In this document: positions 1 to 9,575 of the stretch, piece after piece
How positions within the stretch are numbered: the first letter of the stretch is position 1
Layout: every line of letters starts with the position of its first letter
NCBI GenBank assembly: GCA_038527215.1
Contig: JBCBGC010000052.1
Span: forward strand, 1-48,958
Length of the DNA stretch: 48,958 nt
Reading direction: 5' to 3'
Source of the DNA: JAWPMV01 sp038527215
GTDB lineage: Bacteria > Bacteroidota > Bacteroidia > J057
Position numbers and translations under genes: made by a program
The notes under the pieces: generated by a model
Told to the model about the DNA's origin: nothing
The model's database searches: none
The model's input: the letters and a program-made list of their open reading frames with translations, nothing else

Positions 1-73
1 CCAGGGTGACAAAAATGTAGTAGGGAGAGCCTTTCATCAAAAGGTATTAGAGAGACTCAACCACCCACCAATA

Positions 74-128
74 TGTCACCCCGGAAAGGCATTTGACCAC
101 TAGGGAAAATGACTTATCCGGGGTCTCC
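74..128 (-). repeat. 55-bp extragenic palindromic repeat, copy 1
   Basis: On the minus strand this segment matches 38872-38926 at 51 of 55 positions without gaps. The unit begins with ACCCCGGA near one end and closes with TCCGGGGT near the other, so it can fold into a hairpin. Both copies lie in gene-free DNA. It looks like a dispersed REP- or MITE-like element. Confidence 0.8.
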
Positions 129-278
129 ATGATAACAGAAAAATCTTGAGATCTCCGAAGATACAGCTGTCGGGGTCCTTGAGCCGTACCGCTCACCCCC
201 TTACAGCCGGAGGAGCTTCCGGGGTGCCAAGTATATGGAAGGAAAAAGGCCCTTTCCTCTCCGTCTCAAAAAATCCTT

Positions 279-320
279 CAAAAAAATGAGCCATCCCAAA
301 ATTTGAGATGACTCATGTTT
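279..320 (-). terminator. probable terminator of the 348-2543 gene
   Basis: An A-run at about 279-286 (a T-run on the minus strand) is followed by an imperfect stem in which ATGAG and ATC pair with GAT and CTCAT around a short AT-rich loop. It lies just downstream of the minus-strand stop codon at 348. Confidence 0.5.
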
Positions 321-347
321 GCATATAAGCACCTTTGATTGGAAAAC

Positions 348-2543
348 TTATCGTTTGATCAGGCGGACGTATTGCTGGTAGCCCTCCTGTTGCATCTGGA
401 TGAGGTAAAACCCCGCGGGCAGATTGCCCAGACTTAGCTTAGTTTGCATATTGGCTCCCTGCTTGACCAGGCTTTGCTGATATAAGACCTGTCCTATTTG
501 GTTGATGACACTTAGCTTAACCGCACCATACCAGGGACTCTCCCATGAGACCTGAACCTGATCATAGGTAGGATTCGGATGAGCAGCTAGCTTCAGGCTG
601 CGCAGAATCTCCTCATCTATCGGGGTGGTGTTCGCTTCCACGGAGACAATGGCCTCACAGCTATTGCTGTTGCCGTTGACATCCACGACGGTCAGGATGA
701 CTGTATTGTCCCCCACGTTCGTGGTATCAAAAGTCTGCTGGCTGATGAAGACAGAGTCAATGCCGCAAGGGTCGCTTGAACCATCATCCAGCATCGTCGC
801 ATCGATGACCGCGAGGCCCGCGCTGTCTAGTTGCACCGCTATATTTTTACACTGGACCAGGGGAGCAATCGTATCCATGACCATGACGTTCTGAACGGCG
901 GTACGCTGGTTGCCATTCCCGTCGTCAAACGTCCAGGTGATGCTGTAAGTGCCTTGTTGAGAAAAATTCACCGCATCGGTAGTGATCCCCAATACCGTTC
1001 CTGCACAAGCATCGGTGGTACTGGGAACCGGAGCACTGACACTACATTCTCCAAAAAGGTCCGGCAAGCTGACACTATCGGGCGCTCCAAAATCTCCTAT
1101 TTCGATTTGCCGATTCTCAATCGTTTGACAAGCATCGTTCAGGCTGTAGGTAATGGTGTATACCACCCCCTGGGAAACGCTGCCCAGATCCAGTTCCCCT
1201 GTCGCGGCATTAATGGTGGCGGTAGGAGAGACACTGAATTGCCCACCGGTGGAGCCCGTAATGATCGCTACAGGATTCGGACCTCCGGGACAGACGGTAT
1301 CCGGAAAAGCAAAGCCTGCATCTCCCAGAGGAGCTATATAGATGCTTTGGCTACTAATGCCAGCACAAGGGCCGGGGCTTTGGTAGGTCAGCGTATAAGT
1401 CGTGCCGGAAGCGGTGGTACTCAGCAGAAGCTCTCCGGTCAGGGCATCCACAGTTGCGCCCTGATCTACCGAAAAGGAACCCCCTGCCACACCTGTGATT
1501 GTTGGGATAGGATTAAAGCCTGAGAAGCAAACGGTATCAGCCAGGGTAAAGCCTGCATCCTCTGGAATCGTGATATAAATAGCCTGGGTAAAAGTATTGG
1601 GACAAGGTCCATTGGTCGCATAGGTGATGGTATAATTGGTTCCTGCTGAGACCGAGCTCAGATCCAGGGTTCCACTGTTCGAATCTATGGAGGCCCCCTG
1701 GTCTACGGTGAAGTTACCCCCAAGTAAACCAATCACATTGGCGACAGGGTTGGAACCGGAAATACAAGCTGTATCAGGAAACAAGAAAGTAGCATCATCA
1801 GGTCCGAGGACCTGGATGGACTGACTGGCAAAAGCCTGACAGGGAGAGCCTACCGCATAGGTAATGGTATAGGTAGTGCCAGGTATGGTGCTGCTCAGGT
1901 CTAGAACTCCAGTGGTGGTATCTATAGTAGCACCCTGGTCCACCGAAAAGGCTCCACCGACATCCCCGATGATGGTCGCCTGGGGATTACTGCCCGATTG
2001 ACATACCGAAACGGGTAAATTAAAACTAGGGTCTGCGGTTGGGAAACAGGTAATGATGGTGGCTGAGCCCTGATTCACAATCGGTGGTTGTATGTTTCCC
2101 CCGTCTGTAAATCCCAGAGCAGTTATAGACCCATCCATCAGGACAGGGTAGGAACCCGGGTTGGCTGAGGCTTTTACTTCAAAGGTGAGGTTCAAAATAT
2201 TAGAGCTATCTGGAACCGATACCCCGGCACCAGAAAAGTCCAGCCAGCTAAAGGTAGCTGCATCCAGTGGAATGATTCCCTGGCCTGGATTGCCCATAAA
2301 ATGGTTTAAGCCTTGATAGCCATTGGTCATGGATATATAGGATAACTGAGCAGAATCCCAGCGAAATGTGCCTTGGTATCCGCTCATATTGGTGAAGCTG
2401 TCTACCAAAACTGCGATAACCAGTGTATCACCTGGACTGCCAGTTTCATTACTTAGGGAAAAGGTCAGGGTTTGAGCTTGGGTATAGGATCCCCATCCTA
2501 TAAGCATATAGAAGAGGAGTAGGAATATCTTTCGGGTTTGCAT
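348..2543 (-). CDS. secreted T9SS-sorted surface protein with cohesin-like, Cys repeat and HYR modules
   Basis: The product has 731 residues. A signal peptide (about 1-23) is followed by a cohesin-like beta domain (about 24-160). Next come four to five tandem units of about 80 residues (about 165-485), each with a Cys-containing start (PDT.C..G.NP), a GG.FSVDQGA core and a TYTITY strand. Two HYR-like Ig domains follow (about 490-640). The last 80 residues are a typical type IX secretion tail, with a HPNPT start, GQVLYQQSL, LPAGFYL and a basic end (VRLIKR). The protein is therefore predicted to be exported through T9SS and attached to or released from the surface. Its cohesin-like domain resembles the one in the downstream-strand neighbour at 3125-9061, and both genes share the same upstream regulatory block. 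The actual ligand is unknown. Confidence 0.85.
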   Translation of the reverse strand: MQTRKIFLLLFYMLIGWGSYTQAQTLTFSLSNETGSPGDTLVIAVLVDSFTNMSGYQGTFRWDSAQLSYISMTNGYQGLNHFMGNPGQGIIPLDAATFSWLDFSGAGVSVPDSSNILNLTFEVKASANPGSYPVLMDGSITALGFTDGGNIQPPIVNQGSATIITCFPTADPSFNLPVSVCQSGSNPQATIIGDVGGAFSVDQGATIDTTTGVLDLSSTIPGTTYTITYAVGSPCQAFASQSIQVLGPDDATFLFPDTACISGSNPVANVIGLLGGNFTVDQGASIDSNSGTLDLSSVSAGTNYTITYATNGPCPNTFTQAIYITIPEDAGFTLADTVCFSGFNPIPTITGVAGGSFSVDQGATVDALTGELLLSTTASGTTYTLTYQSPGPCAGISSQSIYIAPLGDAGFAFPDTVCPGGPNPVAIITGSTGGQFSVSPTATINAATGELDLGSVSQGVVYTITYSLNDACQTIENRQIEIGDFGAPDSVSLPDLFGECSVSAPVPSTTDACAGTVLGITTDAVNFSQQGTYSITWTFDDGNGNQRTAVQNVMVMDTIAPLVQCKNIAVQLDSAGLAVIDATMLDDGSSDPCGIDSVFISQQTFDTTNVGDNTVILTVVDVNGNSNSCEAIVSVEANTTPIDEEILRSLKLAAHPNPTYDQVQVSWESPWYGAVKLSVINQIGQVLYQQSLVKQGANMQTKLSLGNLPAGFYLIQMQQEGYQQYVRLIKR

Positions 2544-2871
2544 AGCTAAGTCGAGAATTTAGGGGCTTGTGTGCTGTACAAGATGAGTTAGCAAAACATC
2601 GAGATGATGAATGAGAAAGTCTCGGGAGAGACGGGCGCCATGAGTCGGAGACAACCTGAGATATTGATGAATCTCTCAGGCTGGTTATTGGGAATAAATG
2701 GGGGAAGCAGGAGAGGAATTTCTCGTCATAGATCAGAAAGCATTTAGGAGTTGTTATATGAGTAAAAATTTAGACCGAGGATCCGCACAAAAAACAGCCT
2801 GCCTGAAGAGCGCTCAGGTGTCCACATCTTCACCATCCAGCCTGAAACTTGGGGAACCCTTTGGCTCAGGA

Positions 2872-2991
2872 CAAATTTTTACCGGCTCAAGTTCTGAATG
2901 GTATCCTACGTGTTCTGAAAGGTAAATTGAAGAAAAATATCGGCCTGCACATTAGTTCAAATACCGGACTTTCCATATGGGTATTTCTACC
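2872..2991 (-). promoter_or_regulatory. LytTR-like operator and promoter block, copy 1
   Basis: Read on the minus strand, the block contains GGTAGAAATACC, TTGAACTAATGT, CAATTTACC, then two 9-bp direct repeats ACCTTTCAG and ACCATTCAG separated by exactly 12 bp. After another 12 bp comes TAAAAATTTG, a possible -7 region. Each 9-mer fits 8 of 9 positions of the known LytTR-domain site [TA][AC][CA]GTTN[AG][TG], which normally occurs as direct repeats with 12-13 bp between them. The whole block aligns without gaps to 9248-9367 (constant offset 6376). Transcription would start near 2865. Confidence 0.65.
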
Positions 2992-3037
2992 TGCAAGGAC
3001 GGGCAACTTTTGATCGGAACCCCAGCTGGACTTAGAG

Positions 3038-3069
3038 AAAAAATCCGGGCCTGCCTGCGCAGACCCGGA
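3038..3069 (-). terminator. terminator of the large T9SS adhesin gene
   Basis: An A-run (3038-3043, T-run on the minus strand) is followed by TCCGGG pairing with CCCGGA around a loop of about 14 bases. It is placed downstream of the minus-strand stop codon at 3125. Confidence 0.7.
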
Positions 3070-3124
3070 AATATGTTGAAAGTTGTTGCGCTGGTTAGGC
3101 GCGTTCTATACTAGCCTGATGGCG

Positions 3125-6100
3125 TTACTGTTTCTTGATCCGGATAGAAGAAACAAAGTCTCCCGCCTTGATCCGCACGAGGTAGATTCCCTCGCTCACA
3201 GTAGCTCCACCATTGGTTTCGCCATCCCACTCGATGGTGTGGTCGCCGGCACCGTAAGTACCTTCGAAGCGACGGATTTCCTGTCCAACGAGGTTGTAGA
3301 TAACCATTTCTACGTCCTCACGCTGTCCGAGAGAGAACATCATCTTAGTAGACTCCTCGAATGGGTTAGGCACGTTCTGGAGGAAGCTGTATCCGTCCAA
3401 CTGATCGTTGATGTTAGTGGCAGCCTCAACCTGGATAGTGTTGCCAGTGGCTCCAACGCCCATTTCGTTCATACCGGAGTCGAAAGACTTGCTTGGCGTC
3501 AGGTCAGAAGAGAAGCGCAGGGCAGTTTCATCACCCATTTCTCCTACTACTTTGAAGGTCAGTTCGAAAGCAACCTCTCCATTCTTGATGCTCACAGGCT
3601 GTCCGGACATATCCATCCATGCAGCGGTCAGACGACCGTTCTGGGTCTGGTGGGTACCGTATGAAGCATCCAGGGCTTTGGCCTGTACAGATTGGAATTC
3701 AAGGACACTGGCATCCCAGTTCAGGGTGAACTGATATCCGAGGATGTCTCTGAAGTTACGAGCAGTAACCGGGATGGTGATGACATCACCAGGACGAGCT
3801 ACTACGTTTCCGAAAGCAAAAGTGATAGAGTCGCTGTAAGCACCGGTTCTTAGTACGGCTGGGTTCCAGTCTTCATCTACGTCTCCCAGTTTCACACCGG
3901 TGAAATCCTGTCCGGTCAGAGCCGAAGGACCCGTGTAGAAGCGACGGGTTGGGTATCCCCATGGAGAAGCCACATTCGGGAAAGTATAGTCGCTTGGGAA
4001 GAAGCTCCAGATAGCACCGGGGGCTCCAGTGTTAGGATCATTAAAGGAAGTATTAACGCCAATTACCTTTTTTACTACATCCAGGGCATCAAAGATGTTG
4101 ATGGTCTGGGTAGCGTTTACGTCAGCCGCGATATACTGTACGGCTTTGGTGAAAGGAACAGAACCGATGAAGTGTCTTACGATACCTACGGCGTCAGCAA
4201 TGTCTACACCATTGTTGGTCACGGCGTCGTCAGTTTTGTTGGCACCGATGTCGTTAGTAGGACCACACACGCTCATCAGGAAGTTGAAGCTAGAACCATT
4301 CTGGGTTTCAGGACCGTCATCACCAGCCATATCCCAATCTACACCAGGGATCAGATCACCAAGGTCAGTTCTGGCTTCACCCTGTACAGAAATAATAGGA
4401 TTATCCTGAACGATCACGGTAGCAGGACCACTGGCCTGGTTTCCGTGGATATCCGTTACAGTCAGGGTTACGGTGTTAGAACCTACCTCAGCACAGGTGA
4501 AGGTAGTCGGAGATACACTCAGGGTAACTGCTCCACAAGCATCATTAGAACCTCCGTCTACATCAGAAGCTACGATGGTCGCATTTCCAGAAGCGTCCAG
4601 GGCTACCGTATGCGTTTGCGTAACGACGGTTGGCGCTTCATTATCGTTCACGGTTACCACAAAGCTACAGCTGTTTACGTTGCCTGCGGCGTCAGTTACC
4701 TCATAGGTAACGGTGGTGTTGCCTTCTGGGAAGAAAGAACCGGGAGTTGGTCCGGCAGTTTGGGCTACACTGAAGCCAGGCAGGTTATCGTTACCGGTAG
4801 GAGCGGTCCAGGTTACGTTTGCTCCACAGACGCCTGCATCGGTATCCTGAGAAATGGGTGCAGGACAGTTGACGGTAGGCAACTCGGTGTCTACGGTAAC
4901 ACTGCTGGCATCAGTCGTGGCAGTCGTGGTACTCTGGTTTCCATACTGGTCTTCTACAGTGATAGAGAAGGTTACGACACCGTCGTCGCCAGAAGCCACA
5001 GACTTGGTAGCGGTGTATACGGTTCCAGAACCCCCTACTACAGGCAGGGCAGCACCTCCTTTGTCAATGGAAACGACAGGTGTAACCGCAGGCGCTTCAT
5101 CGGTAGTAAAGGACAGGATGATGTCATCACCCACGGTAGCCAGGGTGTTCGTATTGGCATTGTTACTGGCCAGGTTGGCAGTAAGCACAACTGGAGGATC
5201 AGCATCAATGGTTACCGTACCGGAAGTGGTATTGTAAGGTGCGAGGGTAGTAGAAGAGCCATTAGTAAAGCCTAATGGAACTACAGACCCGTCGAGGCTT
5301 ACCGAAGAACTACCGGTGGAAGCACCGCTGGCTACGGTGAACTGAATCTCAAAGATGACGGTATTATCCGGCAGAGAGGTAGGCGTAACATTGGTTTCAA
5401 AGGCCGCGAAAGTAATCGCATTATTGGGTACGGAACCTACTCCGGGCTGTCCGAAAGACATGTTGAAACCAGCGTTGGTCAGGGCAGAAGTAGCCGTAAC
5501 ATTGGACACGCTCAGATCATTATCGTCAAAGCTAACCGTACCCTGGAAAGCCGCAACATTGTTAAAGTTGGCTACGGTAACTGGCAACGTAAAGGTATTA
5601 TTAGGACCAGCTGTCAGGTTGCCTATTGTGACATCAAAGGTCGCAGGCACACCGGTGTACTGCAGCGATACTTCACCATTTGGGATGTCGTATTGAAGGT
5701 TCCAGTCTGTAGGCAGTGCAGGACTGATGGAAGAGAAAGTACCAGAAATGGCATTCGCGTCGATCAGCGTGATGACAGTACCGGTAGGAGGGGAGAAGGA
5801 ACCAATGTTGGCTTCCAGGACTCCATTCAAGGTTACGGTTCCGGAAGAAGTAATCTGATCATATCCGCTACATGGCGTAGTGCCTGAAACGTCTACAGAG
5901 AAGGTAGAAGTATTTTGGGCAAAAACCGGCCCATTGGCGAAGGTCATACAGCCTGGAGACTGTCCAGGAGCCAAGGTGGCATTTGCTTCTACTGAGGGTG
6001 CGTTTCCAGTAAAAGAACCGGATCCGTTCAGCACATCAAAGATGCGGCAAAGTCCAGAGTTGTTTACCTGTCCATTGTTCTCAGAGTTTCCACTGAAGCT

Positions 6101-9061
6101 CAGGGAAGAGTTGGATGCGATGTTAATAACGCCGCCTACTTCGTTGGTCAGGTTAGACAGGGTCTGGTTCTGATTTGAGGAGCCTGTTTTAGAGATCACA
6201 CCGCCATTTTGGTTGACATAGCTCATATCCGTAGTGGCTGCATTGATGACAGAAAGGTTTATCGTACCACCATTGGTAAACGTGGTTCCTCCTGCACTAC
6301 CTATCATGGCTCCACCGGTCCAGGTATATGTACCATTGTTGGTGATGGCTGACTGAATCGTAAAGGTCTGAGAATGAAGGAAGGTTCCATCGATGATCAT
6401 GCCATCGAAACCACCCATGGTGACAGAGCCACCAAGTATATCCATGGTACTCCCAGTTTCGACTACAAAGTTTTGACCAGCACTACCAGTCAGTGCAGCT
6501 CCGCCGAATATCCGGATACTATTAGAACCAATAGAGAGGTCTTCTCCCGAAGCAGTAGCTGCTCCCACTATTTCAAAAAGTCCGGTTCCGAAGATGGAGC
6601 TACCAGCAAGGATGGTTACGGCTGCGCCTTGAACCCGGAAAATTCCTCCAATGTTTATGGAACCCTCATTTGATAAAGCACCGTTTAGCCACAATGCGGA
6701 ATTAGCAGCTACCTCAATAGAACCTCCGGCTTCGTTGGTCAGAGAGGAAAGCGTTTGCTGTTGGTTCAAGGTACCCTGCTTACGGATCAGGCCACCACTT
6801 TGGTTAACATGGCTGATATCAGTGAGTACTTGGTTAATGGCATTTATGAAGATACTTCCACTGTTAGTAATGGTCGTTCCCCCAACGGTACTGGTAATCG
6901 CACCTCCATTCCAGGTATAAGTACCGAGGATGTTGATATCTGATCCAAGGTTTATGGCTTGATTCTGGAGGAAAGATCCGTTGATGGTAATGGCATCAAA
7001 GCCAGTATATGTATTATTACCGCCAAAGGTCTCCAGGGTGCTTCCTGAAGGAATCTCGAAGGACTGTCCGGCGCTACCGGTCAGGGAAGAACCTCCGAAT
7101 GCACGGGTAAGATTGGTCCCTAATACCAGATCGCTTCCACTAGTAGTAACGGCACCGACAATTTCAAAAATTCCAGATCCAATGATAGAACTGCCTGAAA
7201 CGACGGTTAAGGCCGCATCTTGAGCCCGGAAGAATCCTCCTACATCGATTGAGCCAGCATTAGAGAGCGTACTCAGAATCCATAAGGCTGAATTAGCCGC
7301 GACCTCAATACTACCTCCGGCTTCGTTTACCACATCGGTCAGGGCTTGAGACTGATTCAGGGTCCCTTGCTTTCTTAGCAAAGCTCCATTTTTATTGACA
7401 ACGGTGATATCCGTAGTCGCCTGGTTAATGGCGTTTATGAATATGGTACTGAAGTTAGTGATGGTAGTACCTCCTACCGTACTGATGATTCCTCCACCAT
7501 TCCAGGTTTGAAATCCATTATTGGTGATGTCAGATCCTAAGTTGAGGGTCTGCGATTGAATAAAGCCTCCGTCAATGGTTATGCCATCGAATCCTTCCAG
7601 GGTGGTATTGCCTGTTCCCTGAGAAAGGGTAGCACCAGTGGCAACGATAAAGTCCTGACCGGCACTTCCGGTCAGCGAGGATAGACCAAACATACTTATA
7701 CCATTGGTGCCAATCTCAAGATCCGCTCCACTGGTGGTATTGGCTCCAACAATCTCAAAAATACCTGATCCAGCAATAGAACTCCCTGCTACGACGGTGG
7801 TCGCTGCACCTTGAACCCGGAAGAAACCTCCTACGTCGATTGAACCTGCATTGGAAAGTGTACCCAGAATCTGTAAGGCTGAATTAGCCGCAACCTCAAC
7901 AGTACCTCCGGCTTCGTTTACCAGATCAGTCAGGGCTTGCGCTTGATTCAAGGTCCCTTGCTTTCTAATCAGACCACCACTTTGGTTTACAAAGGTCATA
8001 TCGGTTGTCCCTTGATTAATAGCATTGATAAAAATGGTACCCGTATTGGTAAGGGAGGTACCTCCTACGGTACTGAAGATGCCTCCGCCATTCCAGGTGT
8101 AGCTTCCGTTATTGGTCAGGTCTGAGCCCAGGTTTAAGGCTTGGGTCTGGAATAGGATACCATCGACGGTAATCCCATCGAAGCCGTCAAGGGTCGTAGC
8201 TCCTGTCGTGTTGAGTTGAGTACCAGCAGGAACCACCAGGTCCTGGCCTGCGCTACCTGTGAAGGAAGAACCCCCAAACATGGAAATGCTTCCGGTACCA
8301 ACAGAAATATCTGCCCCACTGGCGGTATTCGCACCAGCTACCTCAAAGACGCCGGTACCGGAAATGGTATTACCAGCTACGGAGGCGAAAGAGCCATCTT
8401 GTAATCTAAAGAATCCCGATACTACCATATCACCAGCATGAGAGACTGGTCCTAATACTTGTAAGGCAGAATTAGGGGCTACCTCAACCGTACCGCCCGC
8501 CTCAACGGTCAAGGCGGCTAACGCCTGAGCTAGGTTTAAGGTACCCTGCTTTCTAAGCAAAGCACCATTTTTAACCACAATGACGATATCTGTTACATTT
8601 TGATTAATAGCGTTGACGAAGATGAGCCCGAAGTTGTCGAGGTTCTGGCTACCGCCTGATCCAAATAGGCCACCACCATTCCAGTTGATCTGTCCGTTGT
8701 TGGTCAGGGTACCGGAAAGTGTCATTGAGGCAGTGATATTTATGAGTCCGTCATTCGTAAAGCTGCCCGTTCCATTAAAGGCACCACCGTTATGGTTAAG
8801 GACACCATTGCCGCCACCATTAACGTCTCCACTGATCGTCAGGGTAAGAAAGTTCATAGATGGCGCAGATGAAATCGTATGACCTTCATCAATGATGACG
8901 TCATCAGCAGAAGTGGGGACTGTTCCAGAGTCCCAGGTAGCGGCAGTGTTCCAGTTACCGGAACTGACGCTCGTGATCGTCGCCGAGAAGCCCGGCAATG
9001 CGATCAATAGCCCGAGCAGGAAGAGGCTAAATCGCATCGTTCGTAAGGTTAAATGAGTCAT
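3125..9061 (-). CDS. giant secreted adhesin-like protein with beta-helix-like repeats, cohesin and dockerin modules and a T9SS tail
   Basis: The product has 1978 residues (ATG at 9061; ATG at 9037 is equally possible). Order of modules: signal peptide; a GNWNTAATWDSGTVP motif common at the start of Bacteroidota surface proteins; five long repeats of about 198 residues (about 120-995), Gly/Asn/Thr-rich and probably beta-helical; a cohesin-like domain (about 1143-1286); an Ig-like domain with a calcium-binding look; two HYR-like domains (about 1393-1560); two dockerin-like segments with D/N-rich loops (about 1600-1675, for example ADVNATQTINIFDALDVV); a second cohesin-like domain (about 1742-1874); and a FlgD-like T9SS tail (about 1887-1978) with VPNPFEEST and a basic end. 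It should be exported by T9SS and act at the surface in adhesion or matrix building. Carrying both cohesin-like and dockerin-like modules would allow head-to-tail assembly, but that is inference. Confidence 0.88.
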   Translation of the reverse strand: MTHLTLRTMRFSLFLLGLLIALPGFSATITSVSSGNWNTAATWDSGTVPTSADDVIIDEGHTISSAPSMNFLTLTISGDVNGGGNGVLNHNGGAFNGTGSFTNDGLINITASMTLSGTLTNNGQINWNGGGLFGSGGSQNLDNFGLIFVNAINQNVTDIVIVVKNGALLRKQGTLNLAQALAALTVEAGGTVEVAPNSALQVLGPVSHAGDMVVSGFFRLQDGSFASVAGNTISGTGVFEVAGANTASGADISVGTGSISMFGGSSFTGSAGQDLVVPAGTQLNTTGATTLDGFDGITVDGILFQTQALNLGSDLTNNGSYTWNGGGIFSTVGGTSLTNTGTIFINAINQGTTDMTFVNQSGGLIRKQGTLNQAQALTDLVNEAGGTVEVAANSALQILGTLSNAGSIDVGGFFRVQGAATTVVAGSSIAGSGIFEIVGANTTSGADLEIGTNGISMFGLSSLTGSAGQDFIVATGATLSQGTGNTTLEGFDGITIDGGFIQSQTLNLGSDITNNGFQTWNGGGIISTVGGTTITNFSTIFINAINQATTDITVVNKNGALLRKQGTLNQSQALTDVVNEAGGSIEVAANSALWILSTLSNAGSIDVGGFFRAQDAALTVVSGSSIIGSGIFEIVGAVTTSGSDLVLGTNLTRAFGGSSLTGSAGQSFEIPSGSTLETFGGNNTYTGFDAITINGSFLQNQAINLGSDINILGTYTWNGGAITSTVGGTTITNSGSIFINAINQVLTDISHVNQSGGLIRKQGTLNQQQTLSSLTNEAGGSIEVAANSALWLNGALSNEGSINIGGIFRVQGAAVTILAGSSIFGTGLFEIVGAATASGEDLSIGSNSIRIFGGAALTGSAGQNFVVETGSTMDILGGSVTMGGFDGMIIDGTFLHSQTFTIQSAITNNGTYTWTGGAMIGSAGGTTFTNGGTINLSVINAATTDMSYVNQNGGVISKTGSSNQNQTLSNLTNEVGGVINIASNSSLSFSGNSENNGQVNNSGLCRIFDVLNGSGSFTGNAPSVEANATLAPGQSPGCMTFANGPVFAQNTSTFSVDVSGTTPCSGYDQITSSGTVTLNGVLEANIGSFSPPTGTVITLIDANAISGTFSSISPALPTDWNLQYDIPNGEVSLQYTGVPATFDVTIGNLTAGPNNTFTLPVTVANFNNVAAFQGTVSFDDNDLSVSNVTATSALTNAGFNMSFGQPGVGSVPNNAITFAAFETNVTPTSLPDNTVIFEIQFTVASGASTGSSSVSLDGSVVPLGFTNGSSTTLAPYNTTSGTVTIDADPPVVLTANLASNNANTNTLATVGDDIILSFTTDEAPAVTPVVSIDKGGAALPVVGGSGTVYTATKSVASGDDGVVTFSITVEDQYGNQSTTTATTDASSVTVDTELPTVNCPAPISQDTDAGVCGANVTWTAPTGNDNLPGFSVAQTAGPTPGSFFPEGNTTVTYEVTDAAGNVNSCSFVVTVNDNEAPTVVTQTHTVALDASGNATIVASDVDGGSNDACGAVTLSVSPTTFTCAEVGSNTVTLTVTDIHGNQASGPATVIVQDNPIISVQGEARTDLGDLIPGVDWDMAGDDGPETQNGSSFNFLMSVCGPTNDIGANKTDDAVTNNGVDIADAVGIVRHFIGSVPFTKAVQYIAADVNATQTINIFDALDVVKKVIGVNTSFNDPNTGAPGAIWSFFPSDYTFPNVASPWGYPTRRFYTGPSALTGQDFTGVKLGDVDEDWNPAVLRTGAYSDSITFAFGNVVARPGDVITIPVTARNFRDILGYQFTLNWDASVLEFQSVQAKALDASYGTHQTQNGRLTAAWMDMSGQPVSIKNGEVAFELTFKVVGEMGDETALRFSSDLTPSKSFDSGMNEMGVGATGNTIQVEAATNINDQLDGYSFLQNVPNPFEESTKMMFSLGQREDVEMVIYNLVGQEIRRFEGTYGAGDHTIEWDGETNGGATVSEGIYLVRIKAGDFVSSIRIKKQ
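6080..8700 (-). repeat. five in-frame repeats of about 595 bp inside the adhesin gene
   Basis: The coding sequence repeats with a period of about 595 bp (198 codons). The marker segment INAINQ.TTD recurs near 8610, 8010, 7420, 6825 and 6230, with the last copy diverged to SVINAATTD. The middle three copies are the most alike. This is internal protein repetition, prone to recombination, rather than a mobile element. Confidence 0.85.
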
Positions 9062-9575
9062 TGTATAAAAAAAATTTAGGGGAAGATTATTAACAGTATT
9101 CTTTGAGAGCGTTTCTCATTAGCGCGGTAAACAACACACCAGGCAATAGCTTAAAGGGCCGGCCTGGAGAAGGTCGACAAGTAGGGTTCTAGCCTGAACT
9201 GTTTGTTAGGAAAGGTGATCCAATAAGAAGAACTATTCGGTATTCGTCAAATTTTTAGGCGTCCATGTGCTGAATGGTAGCTATTATGTTCTGAACGGTA
9301 AATTGCGAAAACCGAATATTTTAAACATTAGTTCAACTACTGAATATAGCTTTTAGGTATTTTTACCCACCTACCTGCGTATTTCCTGATAATCGGCCAT
9401 TAGAGAGCGAGAAGGCTGATTTTGGAAAGAGAGAGGTCGGAGAAAAAAACAGAAATTGTAGTAATCACTCACGCTGTTTGCGGGTTAATTCCTGAATTTC
9501 AGGGAATTGGAGTGAGTGTTTACTTTAGAAGATTGGGAGGGATGAACTATTATTTGCGGAGAAATATCGGGCAAA
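9062..9575. other. long upstream region of the giant adhesin gene
   Basis: No gene is visible in these 514 bases. The left 185 bases would be the leader of the minus-strand adhesin gene. The LytTR-like operator and promoter block occupies 9248-9367. The right part (9368-9575) leads to the end of the minus-strand lipB gene and shows nothing recognisable. Confidence 0.6.
9248..9367 (-). promoter_or_regulatory. LytTR-like operator and promoter block, copy 2
   Basis: On the minus strand: GGTAAAAATACC, TTGAACTAATGT, CAATTTACC, then ACCGTTCAG - 12 bp - ACCATTCAG - 12 bp - TAAAAATTTG. The first 9-mer (9291-9299) fits the published LytTR consensus at all nine positions, the second (9270-9278) at eight. 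Order and spacing are identical to 2872-2991. Transcription of the adhesin would begin about 180 bases before its start codon. Confidence 0.7.

Larger units (their letters stand above)
1..347. other. intergenic stretch without a gene
   Basis: No convincing coding sequence is visible. The stretch holds one copy of a 55-bp palindromic repeat (74-128) and, nearest the next gene, a hairpin with an A-run on its left side that fits a terminator for the minus-strand gene beginning at 348. Nothing else is recognised. Confidence 0.6.
2544..3124. other. long upstream region of the T9SS gene at 348
   Basis: This 580-base gap holds no credible gene. From left to right it contains an unusually long leader of about 320 bases for the minus-strand gene ending at 348, with an imperfect hairpin near 2654-2680 (CCTGAGAT / ATCTCTCAGG). 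It also contains the 120-bp promoter/operator block (2872-2991) and the terminator of the next minus-strand gene (3038-3069). A 75-codon plus-strand frame at 2698 has no recognisable features. Confidence 0.6.

Noticed and set aside
831..1523. Plus-strand frame of 230 codons opposite the T9SS gene
   Set aside because: Antisense shadow of the Cys-repeat units; basic, with no recognised motif.
4172..5275. Plus-strand frame of 367 codons within the adhesin gene
   Set aside because: Antisense to a well-supported gene with clear domains. It is Gly/Arg/Ser-rich with no fold, signal or known family.
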